Assembly: GCA_030568195.1 (NCBI GenBank)
Contig: JAJLTO010000017.1
Span: forward strand, 225,850 to 289,849
Direction of reading: 5' to 3'
Source of the DNA: Dipodascopsis uninucleata var. uninucleata
Lineage: Eukaryota > Ascomycota > Lipomycetes > Lipomycetales > Lipomycetaceae
Length of the DNA stretch: 64,000 nucleotides
The position numbers were made by a program, and so were the translations under genes. Shown piece after piece: positions 24,608 through 36,874 of the stretch; within the stretch, counting starts at the first letter, position 1; each line of letters opens with the position of its first letter. The notes under the pieces are model-generated. The model was not told the DNA's origin. It saw nothing but the letters and a program-made list of their open reading frames with translations, and searched no databases.

Positions 24608-26522
24608 TCAAGATTTAAGCATAGTCATTTCCTGCATAAGTGGTACTAGAAAGGGATGCTGTCCGTCTCTGAAAGTCGCAAGTAGGGCAACATATTGATT
24701 AAGTATTTCGCGATCTGACTGTTCAAACTTATCTTCTTCCTTACGTATATCTTCGAGCCATGGTAAGCACGACAGTAAGCTAATAACACTGCTCGCAATA
24801 TCATACAGCTTCACTGTCAATCCTACGCCATGAACTTCGAGACTGTCCATGGAGAAAGACTTGCAGAGAGAAATAGTATGTCTTGCGATGTCAAATGCAT
24901 ATAAGAGAGATAATTCACGAATGCCAGAATCATAATCATGGAGAAGACCATGAGATAAGCAAAGCTGCCACAGTCTATTATGTAACCACTGTTGAGATAT
25001 ACAGAGATCAGCCCTTTGTATCTCATCCAGACTATCGGCGTTATCTGAATAACGGTCGTAGGCCCCAGATACCTGTTTATGCAAGTCCATGACTTTTTCA
25101 GCGGTCAATTTTCGACATTTTTGATCTACACCATTACATTTTCCATTCCAACACTCGACGATATCCAAGTCAACCACACTGAATAACTTGACCATTCGGC
25201 TCAATCCAATAGGTGTATTCGCTAAATGATAGTTTGTTGTAATTTTGAGAGTTTCCGGAGGTGCAGTTTCCTTAGTCCGTAGTAATGAATGATTTTTCTG
25301 TAGAGCATATGCTCTTTCTGAGACACTAAGTACCCAATAAACTGTTAAACGCTGTTCTCGTTCCTTCGGCGTTATTGATTTTTCTACATCGTTAACTTTA
25401 TGGAGACCAACTATTTCTGCGAGGCTGATAGCCTCTTGAAGTCTGAGCCATGCCGAATGATGCAGCTGGCAGCCATAATAGCTTGAGAAAAGGAAAAATG
25501 ACGTCAATATATCATCTATGGTTGGCGTCTCGGAATATTGCATGTCCTCGTCTCTCATAGTAATAGCTTTAGCCATTAAATTTTTAACAGCCGTGATGCG
25601 TACTTGTAAGTTAATATTCCTTTTGGAGGCATCTTCCGCATTGTCTTTCACAATAGGCTGTACAAGTGAGAATGCACAAAGCGATAGAACTAAAGCTCCG
25701 AAAGAGCTATTATAGATATGTTCCCGAAGATGCAAACGTGAAAGGAACTCATCTTCAATAATCAGTGGCAAAAACTTCGCAATACGGACGAAATAAGTAG
25801 ACACAAGAACTTCCAGTATTTGCTCCGATACCAACGCGGGCCATGCTGAAGACCCGGCAGTTAATGATGGCGATTTCAAACGCGTGAGGGCCTCTATACT
25901 CTTCATGTCAAGTTCCAAGCGAATACTACGAACCGACCCTGCTGCAGCTGAATATGATGATTCTGTGTCGACAGCTGCTGGTAGTTGAGCAGATTCAGTA
26001 CTTTCCAGAGAGAAGTTATCATCAGGAGGATTATTCGAGGACACGTTCAAATGGATCGCGGGGTACAGAATATCTTCAGCAGAGGTTGTGGGGCAGACGC
26101 TTACTGTCGTTTTCAAACTATCGCCTTCTGAAAAGGCCGCAGCAGACTCTTGAGGAGGAGCTGCTTCTGCCACCGATGCAGGCGAACTAGGGGGAATTCT
26201 GATGCCTTGCCTTATTTGCCCAATACATCTAGGAAATATTAATAAGTCTGGTGGCATTTATCGAAGACTTTGCGTCTCTATGTACTTACTTGCCACTTGG
26301 ACCTTTTTTTCTCCGAGGCCTGTTGTATGTGCAATCGAAAGAGAGGCTCAAGCATTTCTGGCAGGGCATTCTCCGATCACACTAATCGATGCGTAATAGA
26401 GCGTTAGAATATTAAATTAAATTAATTAGCTAACTGCAAGTTGTGTTATTGACCGGGCCTACCTTGACTTTTCTGAATGAGCACTGGTCACAGGCCTTCG
26501 ATGCTATGTTACCAGCCTGCAT
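24608..26522 (-). CDS. Zn(II)2Cys6 transcription factor, maltose-activator-like
   Basis: Exons 26463-26522, 26290-26381 and 24608-26228 join in frame into 590 residues. Introns are 81 nt (GTAGGC donor) and 61 nt (GTAAGT donor). The zinc cluster is complete: C11, C14, C21, C27, C30 and C37 with spacing 2-6-5-2-6, read from ACDQCSFRKVKCD, and then the basic linker NRPRRKKGPSGK. A low-complexity Pro/Ala/Ser segment follows (about 60-150), then a helical middle region resembling the regulatory domain of fungal sugar activators. It lies tail-to-tail with the broken alpha-glucosidase and divergent from the GH32 gene, so it is a candidate regulator of both. The start is uncertain: a 65-codon frame beginning at 26706 runs into this start out of phase, and the ATG at 26522 has a weak context. 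The gene may have lost its original N-terminus. Confidence 0.82.
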
Positions 26523-26706
26523 CAGTCTTCTTCTTAGAAACTTTACGATTTTGAGCAGCGATGGTATCTCCTCGCCAAGAATCAGCCGTGCGAGGACTAG
26601 AGCTGTATAGAGCGGAAATTGCACGAAGAAGAGCCGAGACAAATTCCTCAGTGGTTAGCTCACTATCAGTTCCCATTTTCGAGCTTGTTTTTTGCGATCG
26701 TAACAT
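26509..26706 (-). other. 65-codon upstream ORF overlapping the regulator start
   Basis: The frame starts with ATG at 26706 and ends at TAA 26509-26511, overlapping the regulator ATG by 14 nt in another phase. Its end KKKTDAGW would read straight into KACDQCS if 13 nt between them were absent. It is therefore either a translational uORF or the displaced N-terminus of the zinc-cluster protein. A second internal ATG (about 26676) has A at -3 and G at +4. Confidence 0.45.
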
Positions 26707-27319
26707 TTAGGGCTGTCATATCTTCCCTCATTTTAGTGCAGTTAAACAAAATAAGGTTACTATCCATAACTCCCAACTATGACCCCGCAATTAGTTAGAT
26801 AGCACCGATTACCTTTGCTATTCTCTATTCATTTTATAGGTCGTCGTCAAATTAGACGATTATGATATTCACTTACAATAAGAACCCATATTTATTCCAC
26901 TCAGCTGACTGCATGCCATCTGATATAACAGCGTGATGGAAAGAAGTCGTGAATGCTCTATGTGAACTGAAAAAAAATCTGTGCATAATAATAGAGCCGA
27001 AGTGGTGCCGAGAATAACTGGGCAGGTCAAAAGTTAACATCGAGAATATCCCACATATGAATTTCATTACGTCGTTCGGCAACTCGCACTCTTGTGCACT
27101 GCCTGCTGCAAATATCGCTGATGCTTGCCAGCAGTTTGATAGGCGGAGCATAGTCCTCTAGGGACCGGGGTTGACATGAAATAATACCGAAGATTTAGTC
27201 TATATTTAAGGACCTGTCGTGAAGGCTTTCGCCTTGTTGACTGAGGTCTATTATTTTTGTCTAGCGCTTATTTCTGCTACCGCTCTCAGCGAATTTTGGG
27301 ATACTCGTGTAGGACTACG
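26707..27319. promoter_or_regulatory. divergent promoter of regulator and GH32 gene
   Basis: About 610 bp. CGG triplets at 27144-27146 and 27166-27168 and CCG at 27187-27189 lie 130-175 bp before the GH32 ATG. A 92-codon ATG frame on the minus strand (26873-27151) has no family signal. Confidence 0.3.
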
Positions 27320-29206
27320 ATGGACGTTGTGTCGGAGCAGGCGCTATCTTCGACTGAGATTGTCATGAGAGATATCAGTACTAGTGAGTCTTCGATGATA
27401 CAGTTGAATAGGTTTAGGGCAGAATCTTTGGAGGTTTTCTCGAAATGGCGACCTGAATGCCATTTTTTACCTGCGACTGGCTGGTTAAATGACCCTTGTG
27501 CCCCTTGCTATGACAAGAAGACAGGACTGTACCACCTTGCCTTTCAGTGGAATCCACATTCTCCGTTCTGGGAGCGCATCAGCTGGGGTCACGCCGTGTC
27601 ATCTAACCTTTTTGATTGGTGTGTTGACAAGTTTCCGGTCTTGAAACCGGACCGTAACTATGATTGGAAAGGAGTATTTTCTGGCTGCATGCTTCAGTTG
27701 TCACAATCAGAGAGCCTTGTATTTTATACGTCTGTATCTAGGCTGCCAGTACACTATACTATTCCATATCATCCCGGTGCGGAAACTCTCAGTATCGCGT
27801 CCTCTGCAGACGGAGGACAATCTTGGGTGAAGAATGTGAAGAACCCAGTACTCGATCCTATTGGCGACATCATCAAGGAGCATGATATCACTGGTTGGCG
27901 TGATCCTTTTGTTACAAGTTGGCCAAACATGGATTTAATAATGGGTAGACCACTAAATTCGGGATTATACGGCTTATTGTCCGGAGGTTTTCGAAACATT
28001 ACCCCTACGGCTTTCGTTTACGATATTGACACAAACGATCCTTCTCGATGGAAGTTTATCAATGCACTCATGAGGACTAGCATCAATTTCAAGTCTTCTT
28101 ACTGGTCGCCGGATTTTGGCACCAATTGGGAAGTGACAAACTTGCTAAGTATCTTTGATCCGGTGTCAAACGTTAACAGAGATTTTCTACTGATTAGCGC
28201 CGAAGGTCAGAGAAGTCGTTCACCTGATATGACGCCTAGTCGTCAATCCATTTGGATTTCAGGAAAGCTGAAGAACAATGAGTTTACTAGAGAAATTGAA
28301 ATGTCGTGTGAATTTAGTGGTGTTATTGATTATGATAATTTCTATGCAGCCAACTCATTCAAAGATAGTACTTTGTTAGATGCATCAGGTAATGAATCTT
28401 ACGTAATTTGGGGCTGGATTCCTGAAGATCCATTACCTGAATTGCAGATAGCAAAGCAGAAATGGAGCGGTGCTATGTCGGATCCGAGAGTGATTAGTGT
28501 GCATACGCTTGAAAATGTTGTTGGTGCACTACAGACGCCTCTTAGTGATCTTACAAACTGCGAAGTTGTTGGACAAGGGGGTGACACTTTCAGAGTAACT
28601 ACTCTTGGGATTTCCACGCATCCTAAGTTTCTAGCATCTTACCGGCAACGATGTACTGGATATTATGAAGTTCAAGCTACGACGTTTATTGAAAGTTCGA
28701 CATTTCATTGCTCTCCGTTGTCATCTTCGTGGCTCTTAGAAACAGCTGTTGACAGGTTGCCATTATCTCAACATACGGCAAAGTTTCATATAGAAGTTGG
28801 ATTCATTCTCAGTGATGAGACGAACAGATGTATTTCTCGAATAACTTATAACACATTTAAGGAGAAGATATTAATAGATCGTTCTATGCTTGCATCGAGT
28901 GATTCTGGTGCACAAACACATTCAATATGCGCTCCTCACACGCTCTTCTATTTGAAAGAAAAAAGCGACGTGATACTCGAGTCCCTCAAATTTAGGCTAT
29001 TCTTTGACAAAAGTGTTTTGTCTGTATTTGTTAACGATCGTACAGCGGCTACAACAAGACTGTATCTAGAGAGTACAAAAGTGAGCGTATCTTTGTTTGT
29101 CATGTATTGCAGTAATGAAGATGCGCAAGGTATGATTAAGCGAGAAGTCACTTTTACAGATACGAAGATGTGGTGGGGAGGTATCTGTAAGATAGTCACA
29201 GAATAG
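27320..29206 (+). CDS. beta-fructofuranosidase (invertase/inulinase-like), GH32
   Basis: An intronless 628-residue GH32 enzyme that splits beta-fructosides such as sucrose or fructo-oligosaccharides by a retaining mechanism. The nucleophile is in WLNDPC (D58), the transition-state stabiliser in WRDPF (D195), and the acid/base glutamate probably in TNWEVTN (E271); here Val stands where Cys is usual (EC motif) in many invertases. The five-bladed propeller covers about 45-390 and the beta-sandwich about 430-620. There is no signal peptide: the protein starts MDVVSEQALSS, so it should be cytosolic. The frame is open further upstream, but only from non-ATG codons, so the ATG at 27320 is used. Divergent from the zinc-cluster gene, which is therefore a candidate regulator. 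Imported sucrose would be its natural substrate. Confidence 0.93.
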   Translation: MDVVSEQALSSTEIVMRDISTSESSMIQLNRFRAESLEVFSKWRPECHFLPATGWLNDPCAPCYDKKTGLYHLAFQWNPHSPFWERISWGHAVSSNLFDWCVDKFPVLKPDRNYDWKGVFSGCMLQLSQSESLVFYTSVSRLPVHYTIPYHPGAETLSIASSADGGQSWVKNVKNPVLDPIGDIIKEHDITGWRDPFVTSWPNMDLIMGRPLNSGLYGLLSGGFRNITPTAFVYDIDTNDPSRWKFINALMRTSINFKSSYWSPDFGTNWEVTNLLSIFDPVSNVNRDFLLISAEGQRSRSPDMTPSRQSIWISGKLKNNEFTREIEMSCEFSGVIDYDNFYAANSFKDSTLLDASGNESYVIWGWIPEDPLPELQIAKQKWSGAMSDPRVISVHTLENVVGALQTPLSDLTNCEVVGQGGDTFRVTTLGISTHPKFLASYRQRCTGYYEVQATTFIESSTFHCSPLSSSWLLETAVDRLPLSQHTAKFHIEVGFILSDETNRCISRITYNTFKEKILIDRSMLASSDSGAQTHSICAPHTLFYLKEKSDVILESLKFRLFFDKSVLSVFVNDRTAATTRLYLESTKVSVSLFVMYCSNEDAQGMIKREVTFTDTKMWWGGICKIVTE

Positions 29207-31439
29207 ACTAGCCAAGAAGATGCATGAATAGATTTGATTTAATGTAATGGTTGTTTAGTTTGAGTAGATCCATAATTGATACGTATATATGTTACATTAA
29301 ATAAGTGAACAGACAGAAATAAAAGGAGATAGTAAGCCGTTGGCGAAAAACACTTGTAAATATAGCATATTACGTAGTAGTCCCCTTCAACTCCATGGGA
29401 TGTAAATGTGAATCAAAAGCGCAAGACAGGCTTTGAAGTCTCTTCAATCGTTAAGAAAGCACAGAAGAATATTACCTGATTTCCAAAGTTTTAGGACGCC
29501 GAGAGCCGCTTGGAATCATATCTCGATTTTAATATCAAGCCGGAGAAGTAGACATGGTATACGGTAGAGATGAAAGATGTAGTAGAGTTAGACAAGGTTA
29601 CAGTTCCTTGTAACTGTATCTATCTTAAGTACTTGATATCTCTAATAAATCTTACATTATATTCTATTTGATAGCATCGAACTCGTTCATCAAATTATAT
29701 GGCCATAATAATAACTAACTTAAGTTTGTGTCGCATTATTTTCTCCATCTTTTTCCAGTAGGATTCGTGTTAAGGTTAAGCTGAAGGTGTAGAATATACA
29801 AATATGTATATTAATCGAGTTTAGATGATCCATTGAAAACCGCAGCGAGACATAAAATCCAATCGAAGATTATGTAAGAAAAATGTCTCGACATTTTGGG
29901 ACAAGTGTTGCCATGAGAGAGTATCGTCCACGAAGCTCCATGCACCAAATAGTAATGCAGCTGGAAACTACGAAAGCATTATAATGTAGTAATTTAGTCG
30001 AACTCCAAGCATATTACTGAAAATGCTATATCTATTTGTCACCTGTGAACTATTCACATATTATTCTAGATTAAGCCACCTTTTGTTGGAACTGTAAAGG
30101 CTGTCAGAGGTTAGAGAATTCTTTAGCTTTTATCGTCTTTGGCAATAGTTTATATTGAGGCGCTTTTATGCCTTCTCTAACAGTTTCAGTTCTGACTTCT
30201 TTTGAGCTATTGTCAGTCGTATACTTTATTAGCTTCTGATCAATCATATGTATCGGAGATCAAGTTAAGGCATAGTTCGGCTTCTATAATCGTTCTGAAG
30301 AGAATAAGGTTAGAGCAGCCTAGGCCCCTCCCATTATCCGAAACTCTAAATAATATGTCAAAAATTTCGCTAGAGTTTAAATAGTTAGAGTTCGTTGCGA
30401 ACTTAACGGATGCAGCTAACTATTCGATCATTTTCCGGTAAGATTGTGTCTATCTACTATGGGGCCTACGGTGTCTATGAATAAACGAGAGAGTATCTCA
30501 TATGTTCATCCTATACTCAGCTCTAAAATGCCGCAAGAGGATTCTGTGTGTTTCAGGATATCGACGTCACGTCGATCAGAATTGAATTTGAAAAGAGTAG
30601 CGGTTCTCCAAGTCGTTAAAACAGTTATATTAGTGCCTGTATCTAGCCAAGGACCCAAACATTGCACATTACGAAGACCTAGACGACTAAAGCAATAAGG
30701 AATCAGCAGAGGTTAATAAAATATAGATAAGATTGCGTACCCAACAAACAGTGTTGAAAGCGCGTTCAGTAGTTTCTGCATGAGCCTCAAGAGTTCAGTT
30801 ATTTCAAAGCATGCATTAAACTAAGATTGTAACATGTCAATGACTATTTAAAAAAAAAGATGTAGAGCGTCTACTTGTCGCTAAAATGAGGATTTCTTCT
30901 ATAATTTGCTCTGGAAGGTCCGACGCAAGAAGACGGAGCAAGGAAGACGTGCTGTACGTCGAACAACTTGTTCATGCATCGCAGGTTGGCGTACTCGTGG
31001 CTGTGATTATATTTCAAGGCTCAATGTGCCAGCGGGTGCGTATCAAGCTTTTCGGTCAGATATCCAATATCTAAGCTCCATTGTACATTATATTGTCCCT
31101 TTATGAGACAGGAATTGTTTTATTGAACCGATATACTATTCAGTTTTCCTGAATTCTATTCAAGAAAAATTGAGTTTAGTTACCAGCTAGAGTTTGAGAA
31201 CAGTTAAAACTTAAAAATGACAAGTGTGGCTAATGGCCGTGGAAAAGGCAGTTGCGTTAAGCTGATAAATTCTTTCGAATTAAGCTACGTAAAATATAAA
31301 TATATTAACGTAAAGTATACAGAATAGATCCATTATAGTACTGCTACAAGCATAGTATAGTTTAACTCTGTTTATCTTATCCTTGCTGCTCGGGCCAGGC
31401 TTTTTTTAATATTTTCAGTCAAACATGGATTCCATAAAG
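29207..31439. other. gene-poor spacer
   Basis: About 2.2 kb of AT-rich sequence with only short frames. A 17-bp palindrome (ATCGACGT-C-ACGTCGAT) sits at 30560-30576. Two overlapping frames near 30886-31106 may be a decayed coding fragment. Nothing identified. Confidence 0.4.
30560..30576. repeat. 17-bp palindrome
   Basis: ATCGACGT and ACGTCGAT flank a single C. Exact symmetry, no neighbouring gene within 700 bp that it could obviously control. Confidence 0.4.
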
Positions 31440-32345
31440 GACGTTTCATATAATATTCTATTCAGCAGATCCTGACGCTGGAAAGAGAGCTCTCTGTAAT
31501 ACATTGGTATTACATTTTCAAGTGGGATTAACACTAGAGTCATCGAAAGATATCAAGAAGCAGCTCTGAGAATCGACAATGATATTTTTCTTGTTATTGA
31601 CGTACCAGGGATCTTTGGATTATCCGCAGAAGCAACTAAGCGCAACGCTAACGAACTAATAAGAGTTATATCTCAAAGGGTTTCCATAGGATAGTTTTCC
31701 TTATCAGCACCGTATCTGGCCCTCCTTAGAGGTGAGGACGTTAGCATAAACATTGTTACAGATTCGATACATAGAAACAATCTCGGATCACTAGCCATAC
31801 TTGTCAGCAATTTAAGGGATGGCATAAAACATTTCTTTGAAGAAGTAGGTCTCAATGTGTGTCTGTAAAGCGAATTATATTCAAAAATTTAGCGATGATG
31901 ACAAATTCTACATGGTGCAAAGGTACGAACTAAGTTTAGAGACGGAGATGCAGGAATTGCGAGATCAAGTCGCCGATATTGTCAGAGATCATAATTCTCC
32001 GGAATCGAGAATAGATCCAAGACATTATGCACAAGAGTTATGGAACAAAACCAGCGGATCGCAGAGTTGGTGCAAAGAGTTAACGATTGGACTGCTGCTT
32101 TGCAAAATCTTAGACAACCGAGAAACTCACAGAACGAAGAGTTATATGACGTGTATTATCATGACAGAGCAATTCTCCAAATAGGCTTTCATTCATCCAA
32201 TATATGGCATCCGTGTATGTGTATATTCAGATGGAGATCGTGATAGATTTGTCGCAGATGTCAGCTTGAACATAGCAACATAAGAAGACAATGGCCATCT
32301 ACTTAGAGGCAGGTGGCTTTAAACGGGTTCATTTTAGTTTGAAGT
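31440..32345 (+). pseudogene. decayed P-loop GTPase, AIG1/IAN-like, relic 1
   Basis: Several frames on the plus strand together resemble a fungal P-loop GTPase. A degraded Walker A reads DPDAGKRALCNTL at about 31468-31508 (expected GNPGAGKSALLNTL). After a frame change TFSSGINTRVIE and then IDNDIFLVIDVPGIFG follow, where DVPG (31599-31610) stands for the switch-2 DxxG motif. Stops and shifts follow at TAG 31692 and around 31730. The frame then runs on as EDVSINIVTDSIHRN, and a charged coiled-coil-like tail follows (QELRDQVADIVRDHN, then EQNQRIAELVQRVNDW in another frame). At least four lesions are visible, so no functional protein can be made. AIG1-type GTPases act in membrane or immunity-like processes in other eukaryotes; the role in fungi is not known. 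Confidence 0.65.
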
Positions 32346-32989
32346 TAATTAAATGGTGTACTGCAATAAACTCAGAGCGAAGATAAAAGTGGGCAGACGA
32401 ATCAACAATTCTTTATATATTCCGCACAACAATTGGTATGGTAGTGTGACCGTAACAGGTACAAATGGATTACTATAATGCTATATTTGTTGACAATAGG
32501 CGAGTATGGAAAGAGCATTTTACGTCGCGCATTCAATATAGCGATCAAGAAATAGGCACAACGTGAAAATACACCTAGACCACTAGCACTGGCAGCAAGC
32601 AAATACGAGTTCTTCAAAGTCCTAGAACTTGTAGGGCGGATGTTGAAACTAAAATAAAATTGAATGGGAAAAAGTATTCAATGATAGTTTTAATATCGTC
32701 GTTCTAGTCGTTATAGTAGAAAAAGGACGAAGACTATATAATAATGCTTAATATTTGTAAAAGTTGCTTCAGGGAAAAGAGTACAGATTAGCAATTACTT
32801 TGAACGAAGTCCTACAGTCGAATATAAAATATATAAGTTATCTTTCAAAGATTTCTGTCGTACCTTTATTAAATCTGGAATGGATTGATGACTACTATGT
32901 CGTATATAATGAAGGGAGATAGTTTTTGCGAGGAGGTATCACAACTTCTCAAGTTTAATCTGTCTCATGCAGATACACAACAATACAGA

Positions 32990-33860
32990 TCACTCGGAAG
33001 TAAGAAGTTCAAAATTAAAGCAGTCAGACAAGGCAGATAGGAAGGAAGACATGTAACAACAGGCATTCGAACAAAAACTACCTGAATCGAACACATTAAC
33101 ACCAACTATTATAGTGAAAAGTACAAGCGATGAAATTCTCAAGAGGGAAGAGCGCAGGCAGATCAAACATGATGTCATTGAGAAACTAGAAAGCAAGAAA
33201 TAGACTATATGGTTAAAATAATCCGTAATCAAGGTGTTGGAAAAGCTTTATTGGCAAAGGTCTAGCAGGTGACTTTGAAAGTGGATTTAACGCGTTAGAG
33301 TCTTGCAGTCACAGGAAAGACTGTGACACTGAATGACGAATCCATTCAATTAGTTAATACACCAGATTTGACAGATGATGTTAAGAGTCTATACCACAAA
33401 CAATTGGATGAATTATATGAATGTTTAACAAGTAATGGGGTATTTAAACTTCTAATAACTGCTCGAGGGAGGAGGTTCAAAAATTGACCATATGAGACTA
33501 ATCCAAGCTGCGCTTAATCGACGGTTCAAAGAAATAGATAATATTGGATTTATAGTTAAGATGATAAGTGTAGAGGAAACAAATTAGCTTATGGAGACGA
33601 TATGAAAGGTATGTTAATAGGTTCTGGAGCTAGATAATACAAACTCATGGCTCTATGAGAGAAGCCAAGAATATGAATTTTTCAAATAATTTATGGAACT
33701 ATGTTAATAACGTAGAACGTATAAAATTGAAACGATCTCGAAATGAAATTCGATAATATCTTATTGAAACGCAGGTGAAGAAGAACGAATTGAGAGATGC
33801 ACAATCAGATAACTTTACTATCCAGTATGACCTTAAAGTGAATAATGGGCCAGCCTAGCG
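32990..33860 (+). pseudogene. decayed P-loop GTPase, AIG1/IAN-like, relic 2
   Basis: A second GTPase relic in the same orientation. A coiled-coil-like segment (STSDEILKREERRQIKHDVI) comes first, then a degraded Walker A NQGVGKALLAK at about 33226-33258. A frameshift leads to GLAGDFESGFNALESC, another to TVTLNDESIQLVNTPDLTDD, which corresponds to the usual LVDTPGLTDD switch region with the key Gly replaced. DELYECLTSNGVFKLLI and then, after a further shift, DHMRLIQAALNRRFKEIDNI follow. The order of these blocks is that expected of AIG1-like GTPases. The many shifts show a long-dead gene. With relic 1 it forms a tandem block, so the locus was once a small GTPase array. Confidence 0.62.
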
Positions 33861-35082
33861 CAGAAGATGAAAAGGCAATTGGCAAAAGTTATATTTAAGC
33901 TATAAGAAGTGGAGTTTTGAGCAACCGTGGACGGGGAATTAGAGGCTCAATGCAAGTAGAGGAAGAGGCAAGATGGGATTTGGTTGCAAAATTCGATATA
34001 CAATGTATGAAAATAATTATTTCTGTTGGAGTGATCAATATTATACAGCTGATATCTAATAGCAACCTTTGGAACTACTGAGAAGTATAACAGCTCAATA
34101 ATCTGGGTATCTCATAATTTTGAAACATGGAGTAAGCAGATCAAGAAAATTGAGAGAAGCGAAAGAAGAACAGAAGGTAAGGATGAGAAGATAATCTCAT
34201 AGAAGCATGATCAAAATCCAAGTGGACTCTTTATATAGGGATCAATTAGCTAATTAGTTATAATTGATGACGAGTGATCGATAAAACTGATAGATTTTGG
34301 GTCTTCGTTGTAGAAGCCGATATTCAGTACCAATTGATACACATATGTTGAGTTTTTGATCCATGTGCGCGGACTTGAGCGCTGCATACACGTGCTTTCA
34401 ATGACTGTTAATGGTCCGCCTATTCTCCTTGTGTTCGCATGCAATGTTAGCGCAATTACTATTAATCCTCTGGTTTATTCCTGAGGCAGATCTGGGTCTG
34501 ATATCGATGTTTATTATATACTGTCCATCATCACACATGATTATCTACATTATTGACCAGAGTTTGTATTTACATTACTTAACATGTTGTAAATAACTTA
34601 AATTAGCATAATTGAAAAGTCACTTATTTCAATAAAGTGTTAGCAACTAGGAATTTACCACGGACATTTACTTTTAGCTTTAGAGTAAGGAATAATACGA
34701 CGGCAACCATCGATCCACAATTAGTATTAGAACAATTCATTTACTAAAAAAATATTAAGATTTCAGGATACATATCTTCAAGAGCCACAAATCAACCACA
34801 CGCCAAAAAATCATTAAACTAATTGTTAGTTACCTATTCACAGTATCATTGCAATTGGTAGCTTCGTCGAGTGCATCCAGGCGACCCTCCCAATCAAGTA
34901 AGAAAAGGACATACAAAATTACTATAGCTTTATCACTTCCTAGGTACATTTATTAAGTACCAGTGATAGAGCAATTTCATTTTTTGTATATTTGAACGAC
35001 ATAGTAAGTCGACATAGCATAACTTCTTAAAAAGGATACGTACGTAGCTTACCATCAAACCTGACCTGTTAAATCGACCGCA
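33861..35082. other. AT-rich spacer after the GTPase relics
   Basis: No supported gene. The first 350 bp may still be tail of relic 2 (charged fragments in several frames). Nothing else recognised. Confidence 0.4.
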
Positions 35083-36874
35083 TTAGTGTGATTCGTAGCT
35101 TTCACCAAACTTCTCCATATAACTTAGATCCTTCGCCAGATCCTCGGTATACAGATTAATTGTCTCATTGAAAACGTCCACCTCGGCTGACGCGAACTTT
35201 CTAGCACTCACGCCACGCTCGAATAACAAATCCAACTCCGCAAATGATCGTCCACGGGGCTCTGGTACACGGAAATATGTATAGATGATACAGCAAAAGC
35301 AAAGGCCGGCCCAGAAGAAACCGGTATAGTTACCCCAATTCCACGCCGTTGGGTTTAACATATATGGTGTGAGCACAGCAACAATTATACCGACGACATT
35401 AAATAGATTTCGCCCCAATACAACAGTCTTGATCTGTAGCCTTCGGGTAGATATTTCAGCTACAAGGGAATAACAGACGGTACCAACAGAGAGTTGATAA
35501 AATAGGGCCCAGACAATCATCATACTGCCAGTGGCCATTGATGCCTGACTTTTGTGTGCCTCAGGAACCAAACCAAGAAAACCCATGACGAGTAGCATGA
35601 TACAAAGACCACATAAACCAAAGAGATAAAGAGACCGTCGACCAATGCCAATAGACATCAAAAACCATGCTCCAAAGACGCCGGCCATATTAATCGCGTA
35701 TTGGCCCATGGCAAAACCATACGCACTCGATGCATTTAATCCGGCTTGCTCCAAGAAATATGTCGAATAATTAGAAAAGGCATTGCCACTGAGGTTCTGG
35801 ATAGCCCACACCATGCAGACGATTTCTGTTCGCCGTAAGTCTTTACCTTTAAAACAGTCCCAATAGCTAGCACCTTTAGTCAATCTTTTCTCTACTGCTG
35901 TAGTATGTATCATCATGGCAATAGTTTCGTCAGCATCAAAATTTGTTTCTCTATTTAAACTTGTTAGACGGAGAAGAGATCGTTTGGCGTCTTCTATTCG
36001 ACCATTTCTGACTAGCCACCACGGTGACTCGGGAGCAAGAGAAATACCAATAAACAAGGGAACTGGCCACATCCACTGCAGACCATACGGAATTCGATAA
36101 GCCCATTCGTCACTGCGCTTAAGCATAGACTTAATTACACCAATGCCAATGAGCTGACCAAGGCCCCAACAAAAGTTCACATAGGTCGTGAGGTACCCTC
36201 GTAGCGCAACTGGGCAGACTTCTGATGCGTACGTGATCGTCAGGGTTTGGAAAACACCCCAGGGTACACCGCACAGAATTTCTGCTGCCAGTAAAGTCTG
36301 TACATTCTGAGCTGTAAAGAAAATAGTTGTATAAGCAGCGATTAGAGTAAGACATACAAGAATAGTGCGGCGGTATCCAAAACGCTCAGAAGCCCAACCA
36401 TTGATGAAGAGGCCAATAATCTCACCGACAGCTGCACCATTGCTGAGACCAGCTTGCCACTATCGAAAACAGCATTATTAGTTATCAGTCCTCCTTTCAA
36501 GTTTGGAGACTTAGTAGTCCATATAATTTGGATAAAAATATACTTACCGATGCAGGCACCTGATATGTGCCATCTGAACCAAGCACACCGTATTTGCGGT
36601 TGAAGGCGGGAAATGCATAAAAATTATTGACCAAGCAAACATCGTAGCCCTCCATAGCGATACAGGTAGAAATTAACACACTCCACATTACGGCTTTAGG
36701 ATATAGCTTAATGCCCTGATATAATGACATCTTGTGCTCATTTTCGGTTGCGGCCCTTGCATTCTTGATTATTTTGTCCGTTGACGAAGACGCAGCTGGC
36801 GCATCTTTAGTAGATAGCTGTAACGCAGGGTTTTTTTGTAGTCCAACATCATCGTTGGTAATCGGCGTTGTCAT
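35083..36874 (-). CDS. MFS sugar transporter, maltose permease-like (two exons)
   Basis: Exons 36548-36874 and 35083-36459 are joined across an 88-nt intron (GTAAGT donor, ATAG acceptor) to a 567-residue symporter. The junction reads TYQVPAS-WQAGLSNGAAVG, the normal sequence at the start of span 2 in alpha-glucoside:H+ symporters. Span 1 has AMEGYDVCLVNNFYA; loop 2-3 has SERFGYRRT; after span 6 the PESPWWLVRNGR motif appears, then CFKGKDLRRTEIVC and QNLSGNAFSNYSTYF. The end is PEPRGRSFAELDLLFERGVSARKF, typical of fungal MAL31-type transporters. The N-terminal 60 residues are polar. Likely substrates are maltose, sucrose or related glycosides. It is intact, in contrast to the related broken transporter at 20164-21826, and could substitute for it. 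Confidence 0.93.

Noticed and set aside
26873-27151. 92-codon frame on the minus strand in the GH32 promoter
   Set aside because: It begins with ATG but has no family features and overlaps the promoter region.
27257-27319. Upstream extension of the GH32 protein
   Set aside because: It begins with TTG and adds no signal peptide; the ATG at 27320 is the first in frame.
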